From Treponema sp. (GTDB lineage: Bacteria > Spirochaetota > Spirochaetia > Treponematales > Breznakiellaceae), in contig JAISCR010000129.1 in the NCBI GenBank assembly GCA_031265435.1, forward strand, positions 1 through 34,298: 34,298 bases of DNA. Reading direction: 5' to 3'. The notes below the pieces were generated by a model, which had not been told where the DNA came from, searched no databases, and saw only the letters and a program-made list of their open reading frames with translations. Every line of letters begins with the position of its first letter. The stretch's first letter is position 1. The position numbers were made by a program, and so were the translations under genes. Below, piece after piece: positions 1 to 6,512 of this stretch.

Positions 1-534
1 ACAAGCCAGGCCTCGAACCAGAACCTCTGGATCGAGTACATGAGGACGGAACTGGCGAAACCGCAGTATTCCGGCCTTAACCTGGTCAAAGTCGCCTACG
101 GGGACGACCTCCGCGACAAGTCGGTATCCGAGACGGAAGGCCTGCTGCTGAGCTATCCGAACCTGAAAGTCATCATCGCGCCGACCACCGTCGGTATTGC
201 CGCGGCGGGAAAAGTCCTTACCGACAGAGGCCTGCAGGGCAAGGTGAATCTTACCGGCCTCGGCCTCCCTTCGGAAATGGCCGAATACATCGACAACGGC
301 GCCTGCCCCTATATGTACCTGTGGAACCCGATTGACGTCGGCTACCTCGGCGCCTATGTGGCGACCAGCCTTACTTCCGGCAAGATCACCGGCAAACAAG
401 GGGAAACTTTCTCCGCCGGCAGGCTTGGTGATTATACCATTTCCCAGGCCCCTGACGGCGGCACCGAAGTCTTGCTTGGCCCGCCCTTCAAGTTTGACAA
501 GGCCAATATCAACGACTGGAAGAGTGTGTATTGA
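1..534 (+). CDS. rhaS: Rhamnose-type sugar ABC transporter substrate-binding protein, 3' part
   Basis: The reading frame is open from base 1, so the N-terminus lies outside the window; 177 residues are visible. The protein belongs to the periplasmic-binding-protein type 1 fold (LsrB/RhaS branch). Recognisable stretches are 'TSQASNQNLWIEYM', 'VAYGDDLRDKS', 'IIAPTTVGIAAAGK' and the C-terminal 'VLLGPPFKFDKANI', which resemble rhamnose-binding proteins of bacterial ABC importers. The protein would capture sugar outside the inner membrane and deliver it to a permease. The permease and ATPase genes are not visible and would have to lie upstream. A strong terminator follows the TGA, so this is probably the last gene of its operon. 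The sugar is inferred from family resemblance; autoinducer-2 or another sugar is possible. Confidence 0.85.
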   Translation, partial: TSQASNQNLWIEYMRTELAKPQYSGLNLVKVAYGDDLRDKSVSETEGLLLSYPNLKVIIAPTTVGIAAAGKVLTDRGLQGKVNLTGLGLPSEMAEYIDNGACPYMYLWNPIDVGYLGAYVATSLTSGKITGKQGETFSAGRLGDYTISQAPDGGTEVLLGPPFKFDKANINDWKSVY

Positions 535-563
535 TCGATCGATTAACTTAATAAGTTAACCTT

Positions 564-603
564 CCCAGAGCTCCGCGGGTTCGCGGGGCTCTGGGCGTTT
601 TTT
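564..603 (+). terminator. Rho-independent terminator after the sugar-binding protein gene
   Basis: Bases 564-571 (CCCAGAGC) pair with 588-595 (GCTCTGGG), and 573-577 (CCGCG) pair with 582-586, with a T-G wobble at 572/587 and a 4-base loop. Six T residues follow at 598-603. A separate short palindrome (TTAACTT, 3-base gap, AAGTTAA) sits at 543-559 just after the stop codon. Confidence 0.93.
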
Positions 604-635
604 GGAAGTTTGGTTTAATGAAGAACCCCGCCTGT

Positions 636-1064
636 CTAACAGAGGACGTGAAGAGGTTCGGCGCCGTGCACCCCAACCAGTTGTCCGTGTACCGGATCGA
701 CCATCAGATCCATCGCCTCCAGGGGCAGCGCACCCAGGAGTATGTATTTCCCGTCGGGAACCACCACCGCGGGAAGCACGGTACTGCGGTTTTTCCACCG
801 GATGTTTACCCCTTCCGTTACCTCATAGGTATCGATTTTGCCGTCCGCCAGGGTAGATTCCGATGTTTCCATAATAGCAAGCCCCAGCTTTTGCCGGGTT
901 TCCTCGTTGATGACCAAGAGACCTCTGGTCTCAGTCCTTGCGCCGGTATCGGGCATTGCGTCTATGGTTATTTTACGGATTTTCGCTTCCGTAATAAGTC
1001 CGTTCCTGGCGTTGCTGATGTCCACGGCGTTGGCCAGGGTGATTTCTTCTTTAAAAACACTCAT
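636..1064 (-). CDS. Clan AA (retropepsin-like) aspartic protease family protein
   Basis: This is a 142-residue single-domain protein. The active-site motif DTGA lies at residues 39-42 after the strand 'KITIDAMP'. A second typical segment, 'ILLGALPLEAMDLMVDP', lies near the C-terminus. This matches small bacterial clan AA aspartic proteases, which act as dimers with one DTGA motif per subunit. No signal peptide is seen, so it is probably cytoplasmic; its substrate is unknown. The ATG at 1064 is chosen over the upstream in-frame ATG at 1100 because AGGAG sits 5 bases before it. It follows the M23 peptidase gene on the same strand but is separated by a repeat-bearing gap with its own -10 element. 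Confidence 0.85.
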   Translation of the reverse strand: MSVFKEEITLANAVDISNARNGLITEAKIRKITIDAMPDTGARTETRGLLVINEETRQKLGLAIMETSESTLADGKIDTYEVTEGVNIRWKNRSTVLPAVVVPDGKYILLGALPLEAMDLMVDPVHGQLVGVHGAEPLHVLC

Positions 1065-1081
1065 GTTTGCTCCTTGCCTCA

Positions 1082-1110
1082 AGTATACCATATTCGACAT
1101 TCGACCTCAT
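1082..1110 (-). promoter_or_regulatory. Candidate promoter of the aspartic protease gene
   Basis: Read on the minus strand there is TATACT (1082-1087) 17 bases downstream of ATGAGG (1105-1110). The -10 is good and the -35 is weak (3 of 6 consensus bases). It would give a short leader that keeps the SD before the ATG at 1064. The -35 touches the edge of the dispersed repeat at 1109-1176. Confidence 0.4.
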
Positions 1111-1176
1111 GGTAAATTTTTTCTTCAAAGTATGCCGCTTTAAGGGGAATTTTGGCGCTGAAAAAAGTAAATGACG
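1109..1176 (+). repeat. Dispersed intergenic repeat, copy 1
   Basis: About 65 bases that recur inverted at 31387-31453. The core at 1115-1137 is 23 bases identical to the second copy (ends TCTTCAAAGTATGCCG), and similarity continues through GGGGAAT to GAAAAAAGTAAA. It lies between the M23 peptidase and aspartic protease genes, outside any gene. No coding content is seen. Confidence 0.75.
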
Positions 1177-1178
1177 TT

Positions 1179-2210
1179 TTATTGCATTAAATTCCGGGGA
1201 TTTACCGTGACGCCGTTTTTGTAAACGGTAAAGTGAAGATGGGGCCCGGTAGAAAGGCCGGAACTGCCTACATCCCCTATCCGTTCACCGGTAGCCACGT
1301 AGGCCCCGGTCTTTACCCGCACCACACTCAGGTGGCCGTAGAGGGTTTTGTAGCCGGAATGATGGGTAATAACAATGAAATTTCCCAAGGTCTCATTATA
1401 GCTCACGGAGCTGACCCGGCCCGACATGGCGGCGGCTACCGGGTGCCCCATGGAAGCGCCGATATCCATCCCCGAGTGAAACTGTCTGGCTCCGCCGAAG
1501 GGACTCGACCGGTAACCGTAGCTGGAAGTAATGTAGCCCCGGACAGGCCAGATGAAAAGATCTCCGTTGATCTCCTGGATGTCATTCTGAGGCATCAGTG
1601 CGCCGGGGATAAAAAGCACCGTTCCTGAATGAACGGAATCGGAAAGAAGTTCATTTACCGTCCGCAGATCTTCAATTCCGGTTTTATACTTTTCGGCAAT
1701 GCCGGAGAGCGTGTCATCTTTTTTAACCGTATAGAGTATCCCGTCCTGGTTGGGAACTCTGATAAGCTGTCCAATCTGGACGGTCCGGGCGGATCTTATA
1801 TTATTTACCGAGAGAAGCGTACCCTGATTGAGGCCGAAGCCCTGGGCCAGGATGCTGATCATCTCACCCTTCTGTACCGTATAGGAATCGTAGATCAACA
1901 TCTTGGGCCGGGAGAAGTCTTCCGGCTCAGGGATACCGGTCAGGACAGCATCTTCAATAAATACTTCGTTTTCGGAATAACCGGCTCCGCCCATACCGTT
2001 TTCCAGGTCTTCGGGAGGCAGGGACTCCGCCTTTGCCGAACCCATGAAGGACTGCAGGGGAAAGAGATACGCCATCGACAGGATGCAGGCCAGGGAAAAA
2101 GCCATCCTGCGCTTCGGCGGGCTCCGGCGCAATTGTTCTATGAACGCAGATAGTAACATGGAAACAGTATTTATATTTTCGGCAAGAAAGGGTGGGAGCT
2201 TAATTTCCAT
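1179..2210 (-). CDS. LysM-M23 family murein endopeptidase
   Basis: This is a 343-residue envelope protein. Residues about 36-56 form one hydrophobic segment (signal anchor). Two LysM domains follow at about 109-153 ('YTVQKGEMISILAQ') and 159-203 ('YTVKKDDTLSGIAEKY'). The C-terminal M23 domain spans about 220-343 and carries the zinc ligands H245 and D249 in 'FHSGMDIG', H293 in 'YGHL' and H324/H326 in 'HLHF', so it should be an active peptidoglycan peptidase. The ATG at 2210 overlaps the end of the upstream nuclease gene by 11 bases and has GAAGGG upstream. A longer in-frame start at 2333 would run deep into that gene and is not favoured. It is probably cotranscribed with the two genes upstream. 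Confidence 0.93.
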   Translation of the reverse strand: MEIKLPPFLAENINTVSMLLSAFIEQLRRSPPKRRMAFSLACILSMAYLFPLQSFMGSAKAESLPPEDLENGMGGAGYSENEVFIEDAVLTGIPEPEDFSRPKMLIYDSYTVQKGEMISILAQGFGLNQGTLLSVNNIRSARTVQIGQLIRVPNQDGILYTVKKDDTLSGIAEKYKTGIEDLRTVNELLSDSVHSGTVLFIPGALMPQNDIQEINGDLFIWPVRGYITSSYGYRSSPFGGARQFHSGMDIGASMGHPVAAAMSGRVSSVSYNETLGNFIVITHHSGYKTLYGHLSVVRVKTGAYVATGERIGDVGSSGLSTGPHLHFTVYKNGVTVNPRNLMQ

Positions 2211-2763
2211 CTGCGTGCCCTTCATCCAGAAAAACCAGAAGATCCCGAAGCTCCGCGGCCCGCTCATACTCCTCGCCGGCAACCGCTTCCTGCAGTTCCT
2301 GCCGGATAATCCGCCGTCTTGAGCTGATTTCATTTTCCATTAGTACCGTTTCGCCATCGATTCCTGTTTCTTCAAGCACCGCGGCATTGACGAAAATCGG
2401 GCATTTCTGCCTGACGGCAAGCCCCATGGCGTCTGAAGGACGGACATCGAGAATCAGCGGCTTGTCCCGGGGATAATTCCCGCCGCTAATGTGCAGTTCC
2501 GCAAGAAAAGTATTGTTTTTCATGTCCGAAATAACCACTTTTTCCAGCTTATACCCTGTTTTTTTCAACAAGTTTATCAAAAGATCATGAGTCAGCGGCC
2601 GGGTGACGGAAACTTCACCTAAACCAATAAGTATTGACTGGGACTCAAGGTGCCCTATATAGATGGGTACCACCCTGTCATCCTGCAGGGGACGGAGCAG
2701 CACCGTGTTCCCCTGTTCGGTTTTCATTATCGTCCAAATTTCCGCTTCAAGAGACTCCTTCAT
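2200..2763 (-). CDS. Bifunctional nuclease (BFN/DUF151) domain protein with C-terminal UVR motif
   Basis: 187 residues. Residues 1-140 form a BFN/DUF151 domain; hallmarks are 'VVPIYIGHLESQSI', 'RPLTHDLL' and 'DVRPSDAMGLAVR'. The C-terminal ~24 residues ('EEYERAAELRDLL') are a UVR motif like those that join UvrB and UvrC. Such fusions occur in several bacterial phyla, but their role is not settled; the BFN fold was linked to DNase/RNase activity in plants, and the UVR part suggests protein contacts. The ATG at 2763 has AAGGA 4-5 bases upstream. It lies 12 bases after the polyprenyl synthetase stop and overlaps the M23 gene start. Confidence 0.9.
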   Translation of the reverse strand: MKESLEAEIWTIMKTEQGNTVLLRPLQDDRVVPIYIGHLESQSILIGLGEVSVTRPLTHDLLINLLKKTGYKLEKVVISDMKNNTFLAELHISGGNYPRDKPLILDVRPSDAMGLAVRQKCPIFVNAAVLEETGIDGETVLMENEISSRRRIIRQELQEAVAGEEYERAAELRDLLVFLDEGHADGN

Positions 2764-2775
2764 ATTATCCTTACT

Positions 2776-3888
2776 TCAACTTAAAAGATCTGTCAGGCCC
2801 AAAAGAAGCCGTAAAGGGCCATTGTGGTATTCTACACCGGAGAGAGCGTATTCTGCAAATACTTTTTCAAACAACTTTTTACTTCCTTCTATAAGAGAAA
2901 GCCCTTTTCTCCGTCCTTCTTCCAGAACTCCCTCGCGTTCCATGGCAGTTATCAGCTCCATAATCTCGGGAACGGCTGCCCCTCCCTTCCGGGCCGCGGA
3001 AAAACAGCGTCCGGCAAAGTCCCTTTTATCCGGTCTCCGGTGGAGATAGAGAAGTACGGGGAGACTTTTTTTTCCTTCAACCACATCATCTCCCCGCTTC
3101 TTGCCGGGAATACCCTCCGTCAGATTTTTTACATCATCAAGAATCTGAAAACCCACTCCCAGGTCTTCCGCCGCCTTTCCCAACAGACGTGTATCGATCC
3201 GCGCCGCCCCGTTCCGCCGGGGATGAACCGCTTCCGCCGCGGCAGCACCCAGAAGGGCCGCCAGCCGGGCAAGGCATCCGGTTTTAAGACTGCACATGGT
3301 GTAATAATCGTCCAGGGAAGGAAGGCTTTCAAAATCCCGGTGCCAGGCAATATCCATGGCCTGCCCCAGATGAAGGCGCCGCATGTGTTCTCCCCAAAGG
3401 CTGAAAATGCGGTTTTTTTCGATTGCCGCGGCCTCTTCGCCGGATCTCTCTGCACTCAAGTTTTTTCCCCACTCTTCGATACACGCAAGCGGAAGAAAAT
3501 AGAGGAAACAGCCTGAATTTATTGAAGCGTCAATCCCATGGAGAAGGTGTACCGCGGGTTTGCCCCGGCGTTCATCGGAAGAGTCTTCGATGTCATCATG
3601 AATAAGGCTGGCGTTATGGCAGAATTCCGTGAGGGGTGTCAAAAGCAGAGCCGCTTCTCCGCCACCCGCACTTTCACACACAAGGGTTTGCAGGAGAGGT
3701 CGCCAGCGTTTCCCGCCGCGATCAAGGAGATCACGGCCGGGGTCGCAGAGAGCTTTAAGGAGATCCGGGGGAATACGACCGGCAAGGCCGGGAAACACCT
3801 GTTCCACCCAGGCCGGACCCGGCGCTTCGGGCAGCCAGTGATCCAGAACAGCTTCAATTTTTGCAATTCGCCGGGTATACTGCTCCAT
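2776..3888 (-). CDS. Polyprenyl synthetase family protein (isoprenyl diphosphate synthase)
   Basis: 370 residues. The family motifs are visible: GGKRWRP (58-64), the first aspartate-rich motif DDIED (98-102) followed by RRGKP, 'LGVGFQILDD' and 'GDDVVEGKKSLPVLL'. It should condense isopentenyl diphosphate with allylic diphosphates in the cytoplasm to make a lipid carrier or quinone side chain. The second aspartate-rich motif is DDVKN (251-255), with Asn where Asp is usual. The protein is somewhat longer than the usual 300-330 residues, partly through an insertion around 130-160. It is divergent from rlmE with only 27 bases between start codons, and has no convincing SD. A candidate promoter very close to the ATG suggests a leaderless message. 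Confidence 0.88.
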   Translation of the reverse strand: MEQYTRRIAKIEAVLDHWLPEAPGPAWVEQVFPGLAGRIPPDLLKALCDPGRDLLDRGGKRWRPLLQTLVCESAGGGEAALLLTPLTEFCHNASLIHDDIEDSSDERRGKPAVHLLHGIDASINSGCFLYFLPLACIEEWGKNLSAERSGEEAAAIEKNRIFSLWGEHMRRLHLGQAMDIAWHRDFESLPSLDDYYTMCSLKTGCLARLAALLGAAAAEAVHPRRNGAARIDTRLLGKAAEDLGVGFQILDDVKNLTEGIPGKKRGDDVVEGKKSLPVLLYLHRRPDKRDFAGRCFSAARKGGAAVPEIMELITAMEREGVLEEGRRKGLSLIEGSKKLFEKVFAEYALSGVEYHNGPLRLLLGLTDLLS

Positions 3889-3893
3889 ACCTG

Positions 3894-3922
3894 ATTGTAC
3901 CTGTTAAGGATTGCTATGGGAA
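3894..3922 (-). promoter_or_regulatory. Candidate near-leaderless promoter of the polyprenyl synthetase gene
   Basis: On the minus strand TTCCCA (3917-3922), a 17-base spacer and TACAAT (3894-3899) end 5 bases before the ATG at 3888. The -35 is weak (4 of 6). It overlaps the SD and start codon of the divergent rlmE gene, so the two could interfere. Confidence 0.4.
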
Positions 3923-4551
3923 GTTACGACAAACCGGATTTCTGGTCTCAAAAGGCCCAAAAAGAAGCCTACCCGGCCCGTTCCGTCTATAAGCTCAAGG
4001 AGATGGATGAAAAATTCAGCCTCTTCCGGCCTTCAGGCGGGGGGAGGAAGGTTCTGGATCTCGGGGCGGCCCCCGGTTCATGGAGTCTCTATGCCCTGAG
4101 GAAGAGCCCTGCTCTTGATCTTACCGCGGTGGATCTTTCACCCCTTTCCAGGGACTTTGACAGGGGCCTTTTTGAGGGGGAAAACTTTAGTTTTTTACAG
4201 GGAGATATGACGGATCCCGGCATCCGGGAGGCAATCCGGGCCCGCGGACCCTTTGACCTTGTGATGAGCGATGCCGCACCCGCAACCTCGGGAAACCGCA
4301 GCCTGGACACCCTCCGCTCCCTGGCTCTGGCGGAAACCGCCCTTGACTACGGAGAGCGGTTCCTCCGCGGGGGAGGAACGCTTATCCTCAAGATCTTTCA
4401 GGGCGGGCAGAGCGCTGCCCTGCTCAAACGGATTCAACGGAGTTTTGAAAGTGCAAAAGCCTTCAAACCCCAGGCCTGCAGGAGCAATTCCTTTGAAACC
4501 TACTTTGTGGGCATGAAGTTTAAGGCTGCTGTCCTGCCAAAAGACGCCTGA
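3916..4551 (+). CDS. rlmE: 23S rRNA 2'-O-ribose methyltransferase RlmE (FtsJ family)
   Basis: 211 residues. The SAM-binding motif I is 'VLDLGAAPGSWS' (46-57). The catalytic tetrad of the family can be placed as K26 ('SVYKLKEM'), D119 ('LVMSDAAP'), K159 ('LILKIFQGG') and E194 ('NSFETYFVG'). It should methylate the 2'-OH of a uridine in the A-loop of 23S rRNA in a late step of ribosome assembly. The ATG at 3916 has AAGGA 5 bases upstream and is preferred over the TTG at 3895. Its 3' end overlaps the convergent phosphatase gene by 32 bases. Confidence 0.95.
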   Translation: MGSYDKPDFWSQKAQKEAYPARSVYKLKEMDEKFSLFRPSGGGRKVLDLGAAPGSWSLYALRKSPALDLTAVDLSPLSRDFDRGLFEGENFSFLQGDMTDPGIREAIRARGPFDLVMSDAAPATSGNRSLDTLRSLALAETALDYGERFLRGGGTLILKIFQGGQSAALLKRIQRSFESAKAFKPQACRSNSFETYFVGMKFKAAVLPKDA

Positions 4552-5488
4552 GAGAGTCAATCTCGCCGGGACGCATCTGTATCTTTTCCTGAAGGTAGCT
4601 TTCCGCCCTTTCCCGCAGACCGGGCGCCGGGCCTGTATCCCCATCCGGGGAACGGCGCGGCGAAGGAGACCCTTTTGAAGCTTCGCCTCGGATCAGGGCA
4701 ATCATATCTTCCCCCGAATACGAGATGAGCCTGTACCTGTCTTCGGTCTTATCAAAGCCATAGTAGTTTACATAGCTCTGCATATAGTCGCCAATTATCT
4801 CTTCCCGGCCTGCGTTCATCAGGGCCGCCAGAACCATTACAATGAAGCCGCTGCGGCCGGTTCCATCCACGCAGTGCAGCAGGAATGGTTTTTTATGACT
4901 CAGCATGAAGCGTAAAACTTCCTGTATCTTTGCCCGGTTGTATTGGCTGTCATAGTCCAAATCCATGAGCACGGCGATACTGTTTCCCTGAGTGATAAAA
5001 CTCTGATACCAGGGAATTACACTCGCCTTGAGGGCCATTTCCCCGGGGCTGTCGGCAAGATCTATGATAGAACCAACCCTGGCCTGTTCGGCAAGACGCG
5101 CCGCATAGGGAGAACGGGCATCCTCCAGGGCAGGATGGCAGCTCCGGTAGAGAATCCCGGATGCCATAGAACCCAGTTTCACTTCCCGGAAATTGGCAAA
5201 AGCCGCATCGCCTGGGTAATCCTGCCGCCTTTCGGACTTAACGAGTTGTTTGAATTCGGCTTCCATGAGGAGCCGATCCTCTTGCGAAACCATAGCCGCG
5301 GCAGCGTCATCATCCGCAATCGGGGTCTCCTCAACCGCGGTTGTCTGAACCCGGACAATATGCTCCTTCTCTTCGGGCGGAGGGGAACCGGGAGGTGTGG
5401 AACCGCAAAAACCGAGCAAAAAAGAAGCAAAAGCCGCTGTTACTACCTGAATGCCCAAAAAACGGCTCTTTTGCAAAAGGTTCTTCAT
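4520..5488 (-). CDS. Tyrosine/dual-specificity phosphatase-like lipoprotein
   Basis: 322 residues. The N-terminus has basic residues, a hydrophobic stretch and 'FLLGFC' with Cys28 as a likely lipidation site; the lipobox is relaxed, as is common in spirochaetes. The signature HCVDGTGR (C206, R212) is the CX5R phosphatase loop, and 'LYRSCHPA' plus 'GSIIDLADSPGE' fit the fold of secreted tyrosine phosphatases. D146 or D178 could be the general acid. It should act outside the inner membrane on phosphoprotein or phosphoinositide-like substrates; the substrate is unknown. The ATG at 5488 has GGGAGG 4 bases upstream. A perfect TATAAT on the minus strand at 5539-5544 is a possible -10 without a good -35. 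Confidence 0.8.
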   Translation of the reverse strand: MKNLLQKSRFLGIQVVTAAFASFLLGFCGSTPPGSPPPEEKEHIVRVQTTAVEETPIADDDAAAAMVSQEDRLLMEAEFKQLVKSERRQDYPGDAAFANFREVKLGSMASGILYRSCHPALEDARSPYAARLAEQARVGSIIDLADSPGEMALKASVIPWYQSFITQGNSIAVLMDLDYDSQYNRAKIQEVLRFMLSHKKPFLLHCVDGTGRSGFIVMVLAALMNAGREEIIGDYMQSYVNYYGFDKTEDRYRLISYSGEDMIALIRGEASKGSPSPRRSPDGDTGPAPGLRERAESYLQEKIQMRPGEIDSLRRLLAGQQP

Positions 5489-5505
5489 TACGCCTCCCTA
5501 TATAC

Positions 5506-5534
5506 TTGACCGGTATTCTCCGGGGCTCTATTCT
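5506..5534 (+). promoter_or_regulatory. Candidate promoter of the 74-residue protein gene
   Basis: TTGACC (5506-5511), a 17-base spacer and TATTCT (5529-5534). It lies about 76 bases before the ATG at 5611 and so gives a leadered mRNA that includes the SD. Confidence 0.45.
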
Positions 5535-5610
5535 TAAAATTATATAAGACGAGCCATTCTAAAAACTCGGTAATTTTTGGGGTGGCCTTGAGTAAAAAAG
5601 GAGTCTTACC

Positions 5611-5835
5611 ATGAGCGAATCTGCAAAACGGGATCCCAGCGCCCCGAAATTTCTTCAAATTTCCATCAAGGACAGCGAAGGCAAAGAATGGTCTACCCTC
5701 ATTGCCCAGGCAAAAGACTTTTCCACCGGATCGGTAGGCTACTATGCCTCGGACAAGGTCTCGAACCCGGCAAGCGGCGAACGCTACCAGTGCGGCTTGA
5801 GCTTTACCCTGATCGGCTCAAAACCGGGAAAATAG
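5611..5835 (+). CDS. Small hypothetical protein (74 residues)
   Basis: I do not recognise this protein. It is soluble-looking, with no membrane segment or signal peptide. The sequence 'FLQISIKDSEGKEWSTLIAQ' followed by 'FSTGSVGYYASDKV' and a C-terminal 'YQCGLSFTLIGS' reads like a small beta-rich domain. The ATG at 5611 is supported by GGAG 8 bases upstream in AAAAAAGGAG. Base composition matches the GC-rich chromosome, so it belongs to the backbone. It is the last such gene before the AT-rich island, whose left boundary repeat starts 24 bases after its stop. Confidence 0.75.
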   Translation: MSESAKRDPSAPKFLQISIKDSEGKEWSTLIAQAKDFSTGSVGYYASDKVSNPASGERYQCGLSFTLIGSKPGK

Positions 5836-5858
5836 TTGAGCCTATAAAACGCTCCGGG

Positions 5859-5880
5859 ACTATACCTTCACGTCTACCCG
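5859..5880 (+). repeat. Left arm of the inverted repeat bracketing the accessory island
   Basis: This 22-base segment contains CACGTCTACCCG. It matches the reverse complement of 10176-10197 at 20 of 22 positions. Inside the pair, base composition changes and the gene content becomes accessory. It may be a recombination or transposition end, or a dispersed repeat used as an endpoint. Confidence 0.75.
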
Positions 5881-5947
5881 GTTACATTACGATAATATTT
5901 TGATTCAATGCTCAAATTTTTCTGCAATATACGATTAGTTGTAATAG

Positions 5948-5964
5948 TTGTACTTTTTGTACAA
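5948..5964. promoter_or_regulatory. Short palindrome upstream of the island operon
   Basis: TTGTAC, a run of five T and GTACAA form a perfect 6-base inverted repeat. It sits 19 bases upstream of the predicted -35 at 5983, in very AT-rich non-coding sequence. It could be an operator half-site pair; nothing identifies the binding protein. Confidence 0.35.
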
Positions 5965-5982
5965 AATATATTATTTTGCATC

Positions 5983-6011
5983 TTGATATTTAAGCGGATG
6001 TACGTTATTAT
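5983..6011 (+). promoter_or_regulatory. Candidate leaderless promoter of the island gene cluster
   Basis: TTGATA (5983-5988), a 17-base spacer and TATTAT (6006-6011), then 7 bases to the ATG at 6019. Both hexamers match consensus at 5 of 6 positions. No SD precedes the ATG, so this spacing is the main evidence for the 6019 start. Confidence 0.6.
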
Positions 6012-6018
6012 TATACAT

Positions 6019-6312
6019 ATGAATTTTACTTATGAAACCTTTACGAAAATTAGGCCGCTAACCGAGCATCTTAAGTATGTACTGGCTTGTTATGGGGGAA
6101 AAGTACCTCCTTTTAAAGGATATCCAATTTTTACATGGGATATGCTGGTTGAATATCTTGGTAAGCTGCTTGATATCGAGGGAAATCGCATTCTGTTCTT
6201 AAAGCTTAGCGGCGTGGCTGCTACTGTTAAAACTGTTTTACGGGATGAAAAATATAAATTGCTTGTAAAGGCCATCAAAGAATATAACCCATCTTTGTAC
6301 GGAAGTCTTTGA
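6019..6312 (+). CDS. Island gene 1: unknown 97-residue protein
   Basis: I do not recognise this protein. It begins 'MNFTYETFTKIRPLTEHL' and is mostly helical-looking with mixed charge; 'KGYPIFTWDMLVEYLGKLLD' is a notable middle segment. No membrane segment is seen when started here. An upstream in-frame ATG at 5908 would add a hydrophobic stretch, but it comes from extremely AT-rich DNA without an SD. The 6019 start is chosen because a -35/-10 pair ends 7 bases before it. The TGA at 6310-6312 shares its A with the ATG of the next ORF, so the two are probably translationally coupled. Base composition is much more AT-rich than the flanking chromosome. Confidence 0.6.
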   Translation: MNFTYETFTKIRPLTEHLKYVLACYGGKVPPFKGYPIFTWDMLVEYLGKLLDIEGNRILFLKLSGVAATVKTVLRDEKYKLLVKAIKEYNPSLYGSL

Positions 6313-6512
6313 TGCCGGAGGTTGAAGGATTGCTACTATTTTGCCATGTTGAGGCAATTCGAGTGCTTGACGAATTTACCAGAAACCGGTATAATGCTTC
6401 GATGTTGTATTTTAGGCTTGCACAGACATACTTCCCTACCATACACAGTAAAAATAGACCGCCTTTAGGCAGGGTGTACGCGTTGCGGACAGAGGGTGTT
6501 TTCAATGCTTGA
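6312..6512 (+). CDS. Island gene 2: unknown 66-residue protein
   Basis: I do not recognise this protein. It starts at an ATG overlapping the preceding TGA and ends 8 bases inside the start of the large gene, so it is tightly packed between its neighbours. The sequence includes 'HVEAIRVLDEFTRNRYN' and 'MLYFRLAQTYFPTIHSK', which look like two helices, perhaps HEPN-like in style but without a diagnostic RxxxxH motif. The tight overlap on both sides supports real translation. An alternative is that genes 1 and 2 are parts of a single ancestral frame split by a frameshift. Confidence 0.5.
   Translation: MPEVEGLLLFCHVEAIRVLDEFTRNRYNASMLYFRLAQTYFPTIHSKNRPPLGRVYALRTEGVFNA

Noticed and set aside
3129-3455. 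Minus-strand 108-residue ORF within the polyprenyl synthetase gene
   Set aside because: It is an alternate-frame shadow of a gene with clear family motifs.
5908-6018. Upstream extension of island gene 1 with a hydrophobic N-terminus
   Set aside because: Very AT-rich DNA yields hydrophobic codons by chance; no SD, and the promoter at 5983-6011 lies inside the extension.
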